Shown here in pieces: positions 31,164-34,051 of a DNA stretch of 34,051 nt. How positions within the stretch are numbered: the stretch's first letter is position 1; the number at the start of each line of letters is the position of its first letter. A model generated the notes under the pieces. That model was given only the letters and a program-made list of their open reading frames with translations. It made no database searches and had not been told where the DNA came from. Made by a program: the position numbers and the translations under genes. Origin of the DNA: Clostridiales bacterium (GTDB lineage: Bacteria; Bacillota; Clostridia; Christensenellales; CAG-138); assembly GCA_012517905.1 (NCBI GenBank), contig JAAYUE010000015.1, positions 1-34,051 of the forward strand, written 5' to 3'.

Positions 31164-32447
31164 TTACTTGATCTTTCTCGCGATCTCCGCGCCAAGGGCG
31201 GTCAGCTTCTTTTCGAGGAATTCGTAGCCTCGGTCGATGAAATGGATGTTGTGCACGCAGGTCGTCCCGCTGGCGGCGAGTCCGGCGACGATCAGCGACG
31301 CGCCCGCACGAAGGTCGGTCGCGTAGATATCCGTGCCGCGCAGGGCGTTGATGCCCTTCACCTTGGCGTTGCTGCTGTCCTTGAGGCTGATGGAGGCGCC
31401 CATGCGGCGCAGCTCGCGCACATGGTTGAACCGGTTTTCGAATATGGTTTCGTTGATGGTCGAAACCCCGGCGCTGGCGCAGAGGTATGCCATCATCGGT
31501 TGCTGCAGGTCGGTGGGAAATCCCGGGTAGGGCAGGGTCTTGACGTTGATGGGGCGGGGGCGGTCGTTCATGATGACGCGGATGTAGAAATCGCGCCCGT
31601 CGTCGCCTTCGATGACGCGCGCGCCGCTCTCCATGAGTTTGGCGGAGATCGCCTCCATATGCGTCGGAATCACGTTTTTGATGATCGTATCGCCCATGGT
31701 TGCGGCGGCGGCGATCATAAACGTGCCTGTCTCGATCTGGTCGGGAATGATGGCGTAGCCGCAGCCGTGCAGCTTGGGCCGCCCGCTGACGCGGATGACG
31801 TCGGTGCCCGCGCCCTTGACGGACGCGCCCATCATATTGAGAAAGTTCGCAACGTCGACCACATGCGGCTCTTTTGCGACGTTGCTCAGCACCGTCATGC
31901 CTTCCGCCATGCTCGCGGCGAGCATGATGTTGATCGTCGCGCCCACGCTGACCACGTCGAAATAGATCTCCGCGCCGACGAGCCGGTCCGCCCGCGCGCG
32001 GACGATATTCTGTTCGCAGTCGAGCTCCACCTCCGCGCCGAGCGCGCGCAGGCCCTTGATGTGCTGGTCGATGGGACGCGCGCCGATAACGCAGCCGCCG
32101 GGGAGCGCAAGCTCCACCTCGTGAAACCGCCCGAGCAACGCGCCAAGCAGATAATAGGAAGCGCGCATGCTGCTGACCGCCTCGCTGAGCGCCTTTGTGG
32201 TCGTCAGCGTGCGCGAGTCGATGCGCATGCAGTCGCCCTCGGTATAGTCGACGCTAACGCCCAGCTCCTCCAAGATTTCCTTGAGGCTCTGGACGTCCTG
32301 AATGTGCGGCAGGTTCTCCAATACGCAGGTTTCCCCCGCGAGAACCGCAGCCGGTATGATGGCGACAGCGGCGTTCTTCGCGCCGCTGATGGTAACGGTT
32401 CCTTCGAGCCGGTGACCGCCTTTGATCTCGTACCATTCCTTCTGCAT
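31164..32447 (-). CDS. murA: UDP-N-acetylglucosamine 1-carboxyvinyltransferase
   Basis: MurA catalyses the first committed step of peptidoglycan synthesis, adding enolpyruvate from PEP to UDP-GlcNAc. The 427-residue protein has the two-domain inside-out barrel length. SGAKNAA (21-27) gives the substrate-binding Lys24-Asn25, and LPGGCVIGARPIDQH has the catalytic Cys119, the fosfomycin target, so the enzyme should be sensitive in principle. IPDQIETGTFM and PGFPTDLQQP are also typical, the latter holding the conserved active-site Asp. A second murA copy is common in Firmicutes; this could be either MurAA or MurAB. A promoter ends nine bases before ATG 32447 and no ribosome binding site is seen. 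It is a single-gene unit with its own terminator. Confidence 0.97.
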   Translation of the reverse strand: MQKEWYEIKGGHRLEGTVTISGAKNAAVAIIPAAVLAGETCVLENLPHIQDVQSLKEILEELGVSVDYTEGDCMRIDSRTLTTTKALSEAVSSMRASYYLLGALLGRFHEVELALPGGCVIGARPIDQHIKGLRALGAEVELDCEQNIVRARADRLVGAEIYFDVVSVGATINIMLAASMAEGMTVLSNVAKEPHVVDVANFLNMMGASVKGAGTDVIRVSGRPKLHGCGYAIIPDQIETGTFMIAAAATMGDTIIKNVIPTHMEAISAKLMESGARVIEGDDGRDFYIRVIMNDRPRPINVKTLPYPGFPTDLQQPMMAYLCASAGVSTINETIFENRFNHVRELRRMGASISLKDSSNAKVKGINALRGTDIYATDLRAGASLIVAGLAASGTTCVHNIHFIDRGYEFLEKKLTALGAEIARKIK

Positions 32448-32456
32448 ACCATAGCA

Positions 32457-32485
32457 AGTTTATCCGAATCGCTATGAGAAGTCAA
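32457..32485 (-). promoter_or_regulatory. Strong promoter of murA, with almost no leader
   Basis: On the minus strand TTGACT (32485-32480) and TAAACT (32462-32457) are spaced by 17 bases. Only nine bases lie between the -10 box and ATG 32447, so the mRNA would start within about four bases of the start codon. Confidence 0.75.
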
Positions 32486-32830
32486 GCAGGGAGGCCGGCC
32501 CGTGATTTTACTTTTCCGGCCAGTAAGCAAACGTATTTATACGAATCGACGCTTTTTATTCACGCGCCGCCGTCCGGGAACCTGATCGATGCGTTCGTTC
32601 GTAATTTTGCGATTATGCAGGGAATCTTCCGTTTTGTTGCAAAATCGCACCCCGATTCCGATATCCGGCATGGAGCCGAAATCAACTAAAATTCCATTGT
32701 TGGCTTATTCTACAATCTGTTTTGGAGGACAGCTCTATACGATTTGCCCGGTTCGTTCTGCAATATGTTTGTTTTTTCGATTCATTTCAAATATATTTTT
32801 CAGAATTGCCATATAATGATAAGGTTTGAA
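32486..32830. other. Intergenic region between murA and arcC, no gene seen
   Basis: The stretch is AT-rich, especially after 32680. It includes a short inverted repeat CGTAT-TT-ATACG (32532-32543), a lone TACAAT, and a GGAGG near 32722 that is not followed by a usable start codon. It may be a decayed gene or a long regulatory region. Confidence 0.4.
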
Positions 32831-32859
32831 TTGACAAGCGCATAAGAGCATGCTAAAGT
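32831..32859 (+). promoter_or_regulatory. Promoter of arcC
   Basis: A perfect TTGACA (32831-32836) is followed after 17 bases by TAAAGT (32854-32859). The leader to ATG 32904 is about 38 bases and carries GGAGG. Confidence 0.75.
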
Positions 32860-32870
32860 AATTTTAGCAT
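32850..32870. promoter_or_regulatory. Operator-like inverted repeat over the arcC -10 and start
   Basis: ATGCTAAA (32850-32857) and TTTAGCAT (32863-32870) form a perfect 8-bp inverted repeat with a five-base centre. It covers the -10 box and the expected start site, a position suited to a repressor. Confidence 0.55.
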
Positions 32871-32903
32871 TTCTCTATTTTTTTGAGATTTTGGAGGAAT
32901 TCC

Positions 32904-33845
32904 ATGGAAAAACTCGTGATCGCCCTGGGCGGCAACGCGCTGCAGGAGGGCAACGGCCCGGCAACCGCCGAAGCGCAGCTGGAGGTCGTCGAAAAGACGT
33001 CCGTCTACATCGCGGACATCATCGAAAAAGGCTACCAGGTCGTCCTTGCGCACGGCAACGGCCCGCAAGTCGGCCGCATCGTTCTGCAGAACGAAACCTC
33101 CGTCAACGTGACCCCCGCCATGCCGTTCGACGTATGCGGCGCCATGAGCCAGGGCATGATTGGCTACCATATGCAGCAGGGGCTGACCAAGGCGCTGCGC
33201 GCGCGCGGCAACCACACCGGCGCGGCAACCGTGGTCACGCAGGTCGTCGTGGATCAAAACGACAAGGCGTTCAGCGCCCCGTCCAAACCCATCGGCCCGT
33301 TTTACAGCGAAGAAGAGGCAAAGAAACTGCAGGCCGAAAAAGGCTATGCCGTCAAGGAAGACGCGGGCCGCGGCTGGCGGCGCGTCGTCGCCTCGCCGCA
33401 GCCGATCGAAATCGTCGAACTGCCTGAGGTCAAGTGCCTCATCGAAGGTGGCTTCGTGGTCATCACCGTCGGCGGCGGCGGCATCCCCGTCGTGCGCGAC
33501 GACAACGGCAACCTCTCCGGCACCGCCGCGGTCATCGACAAGGACCTCGCGAGCGAACGCCTCGCCGAAGACCTCGATGCGGACGCGCTGCTGATCCTCA
33601 CCGCCGTGGAGCAGGTTTGCCTGCGCTATGGCAAGCCGGACGAAAAGCGGCTGTCTGCCGTCACCGTCGCCGAGGCGGAGCAGTACATCGCCGAGGGGCA
33701 TTTCGCGCCCGGCTCCATGCTGCCCAAGATTCAGGCCGCGGTCAAGTTTGCAAAAAGCAAGCCGGGCCGCCGCGCCATCGTCACCTCGCTCGACAAGGCC
33801 GTCGACGCGCTTGCCGGCAAGGCCGGAACGGTGATTGCAAAGTAA
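32904..33845 (+). CDS. arcC: Carbamate kinase
   Basis: ArcC makes ATP from carbamoyl phosphate and ADP in the last step of arginine deiminase or purine and agmatine fermentation. The 313-residue amino-acid-kinase-fold protein has LVIALGGNALQ (about 4-14), LAHGNGPQVG (about 49-58), SQGMIGYHMQQ, PIGPFYS, RGWRRVVASPQP and VGGGGIPVV, all typical of the family. The length is normal. No arcA, arcB or transporter gene adjoins it, so here it is a stand-alone gene with its own promoter and operator-like repeat. GGAGG lies six bases before ATG 32904. An insertion sequence end lies 66 bases past the stop, which may have separated it from former neighbours. Confidence 0.97.
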   Translation: MEKLVIALGGNALQEGNGPATAEAQLEVVEKTSVYIADIIEKGYQVVLAHGNGPQVGRIVLQNETSVNVTPAMPFDVCGAMSQGMIGYHMQQGLTKALRARGNHTGAATVVTQVVVDQNDKAFSAPSKPIGPFYSEEEAKKLQAEKGYAVKEDAGRGWRRVVASPQPIEIVELPEVKCLIEGGFVVITVGGGGIPVVRDDNGNLSGTAAVIDKDLASERLAEDLDADALLILTAVEQVCLRYGKPDEKRLSAVTVAEAEQYIAEGHFAPGSMLPKIQAAVKFAKSKPGRRAIVTSLDKAVDALAGKAGTVIAK

Positions 33846-33911
33846 AGCAACGCTGTTTTTCTGAAAGGGAAAGCAGCAAAAGAACGTAAGCATATAAAGA
33901 GCTTCTCACAC

Positions 33912-33936
33912 TGAACTGAACCCCGTTGATTAGACA
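33912..33936 (+). repeat. Terminal inverted repeat of an IS3/IS150-type element
   Basis: The 25-mer beginning TGAACTGAACCCC and ending TTAGACA resembles the ends of IS150-group elements (TG at the tip, ACCCC, then TTAGACA). The transposase stop lies 28 bases further in, the usual arrangement at the 3' end of orfB. The other end is outside the window. Confidence 0.7.
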
Positions 33937-33964
33937 CAAACAAAAGCCCCTATCGCAGAAAAAC

Positions 33965-34051
33965 TCAAGATTGCATGAACTGACGTCGTTTTTCGAGCGG
34001 CGTCAGTTTTGTTTTGAGCTGAATCCGCTCATTGTTGTAGAAGGATATGAA
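33965..34051 (-). CDS. IS3 family transposase (OrfB) C-terminal end, partial
   Basis: The 28 residues before TGA 33967-33965 read FISFYNNERIQLKTKL, then TPLEKRRQFMQS. FYNNERIQ followed by LTPLE is the conserved end of the DDE (rve) integrase domain in IS3-family OrfB proteins. The catalytic residues are beyond the window, so activity cannot be judged. Confidence 0.85.
   Translation of the reverse strand, partial: FISFYNNERIQLKTKLTPLEKRRQFMQS
33979..34016 (+). terminator. Hairpin inside the IS with plus-strand T tract
   Basis: ACTGACG (33979-33985) pairs with CGTCAGT (34001-34007), and TTTTGTTTT follows on the plus strand. It lies within the transposase coding end and would stop arcC read-through from entering the IS. 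Confidence 0.5.

Larger units (their letters stand above)
33912..34051 (-). mobile_element. Insertion sequence, IS3 family (IS150-like), partial
   Basis: The terminal repeat and the transposase end together mark the right part of an IS that continues beyond the window. It is inserted 66 bases after arcC and oriented toward it. Confidence 0.75.

Noticed and set aside
32589-32816. 75-codon plus-strand frame between murA and arcC
   Set aside because: No Shine-Dalgarno before its ATG, and the composition is that of AT-rich intergenic DNA; a decayed gene cannot be excluded.
32850-32870. Calling the arcC repeat a CIRCE element
   Set aside because: The half-sites are in the opposite order (TGCTAA first) and the spacer is five, not nine, bases.
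1-34051. tRNA, rRNA, CRISPR arrays or tandem repeats
   Set aside because: None seen on either strand; CRISPR-like periodic repeats and cloverleaf patterns were looked for by eye only.

Overview
The window looks like a chromosomal segment of a GC-rich, low-GC-phylum Gram-positive (Firmicutes, probably a clostridial relative). The evidence is AddA/AddB instead of RecBCD, an LPQTG surface protein with its own sortase, a RibU riboflavin transporter behind an FMN riboswitch, a CIRCE (HrcA) element before lon, a PerR-type regulator with rubrerythrin, a CBS-domain family II pyrophosphatase, and sigma-A-type promoters with GGAGG ribosome binding sites. No tRNA, rRNA or CRISPR array was seen.

Left edge (1-2752, minus strand): a two-gene accessory unit. 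The first gene encodes a modular protein with an unrecognised N-terminal region, a proline-rich linker and a papain-like (C39-like) cysteine peptidase domain. Base composition falls sharply just after the linker, as in polymorphic toxins. The second gene encodes a lipoprotein that runs off the window. This is the best candidate for something undescribed. Next (2993-6454) come an MFS permease and a divergent TetR regulator with an operator-like palindrome, a Cys-rich YkgJ-like protein overlapping the regulator, and a TVP38/TMEM64-type membrane protein.

Centre (6455-16526): a gap with DnaA-box-like sites, then tsaD with a DUF1461 membrane protein (minus strand). On the plus strand follow a DegV fatty-acid-binding protein, the CBS pyrophosphatase with a uridine-kinase-like protein, and the LPQTG adhesin-like protein overlapping its sortase.

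Right half (16592-32447, minus strand): a metallophosphoesterase and a zinc-ribbon protein; engB overlapping lon; rubrerythrin and perR; ribU with riboswitch and terminator; the overlapping thpR-addB-addA operon (RNA end processing and double-strand-break repair); and murA (peptidoglycan synthesis). Between thpR and murA lies a compact array of four consensus DnaA boxes beside AT-rich DNA. The window ends with arcC (carbamate kinase, plus strand) and the terminal repeat and transposase end of an IS3/IS150-type insertion sequence.

Most of the window is housekeeping. Control is unusually legible: CIRCE at lon, a palindrome at the perR promoter, a transcription-terminating FMN switch, and several promoters so close to the start codon that the mRNAs may be leaderless. 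All calls come from reading the sequence by eye; no database search was run.
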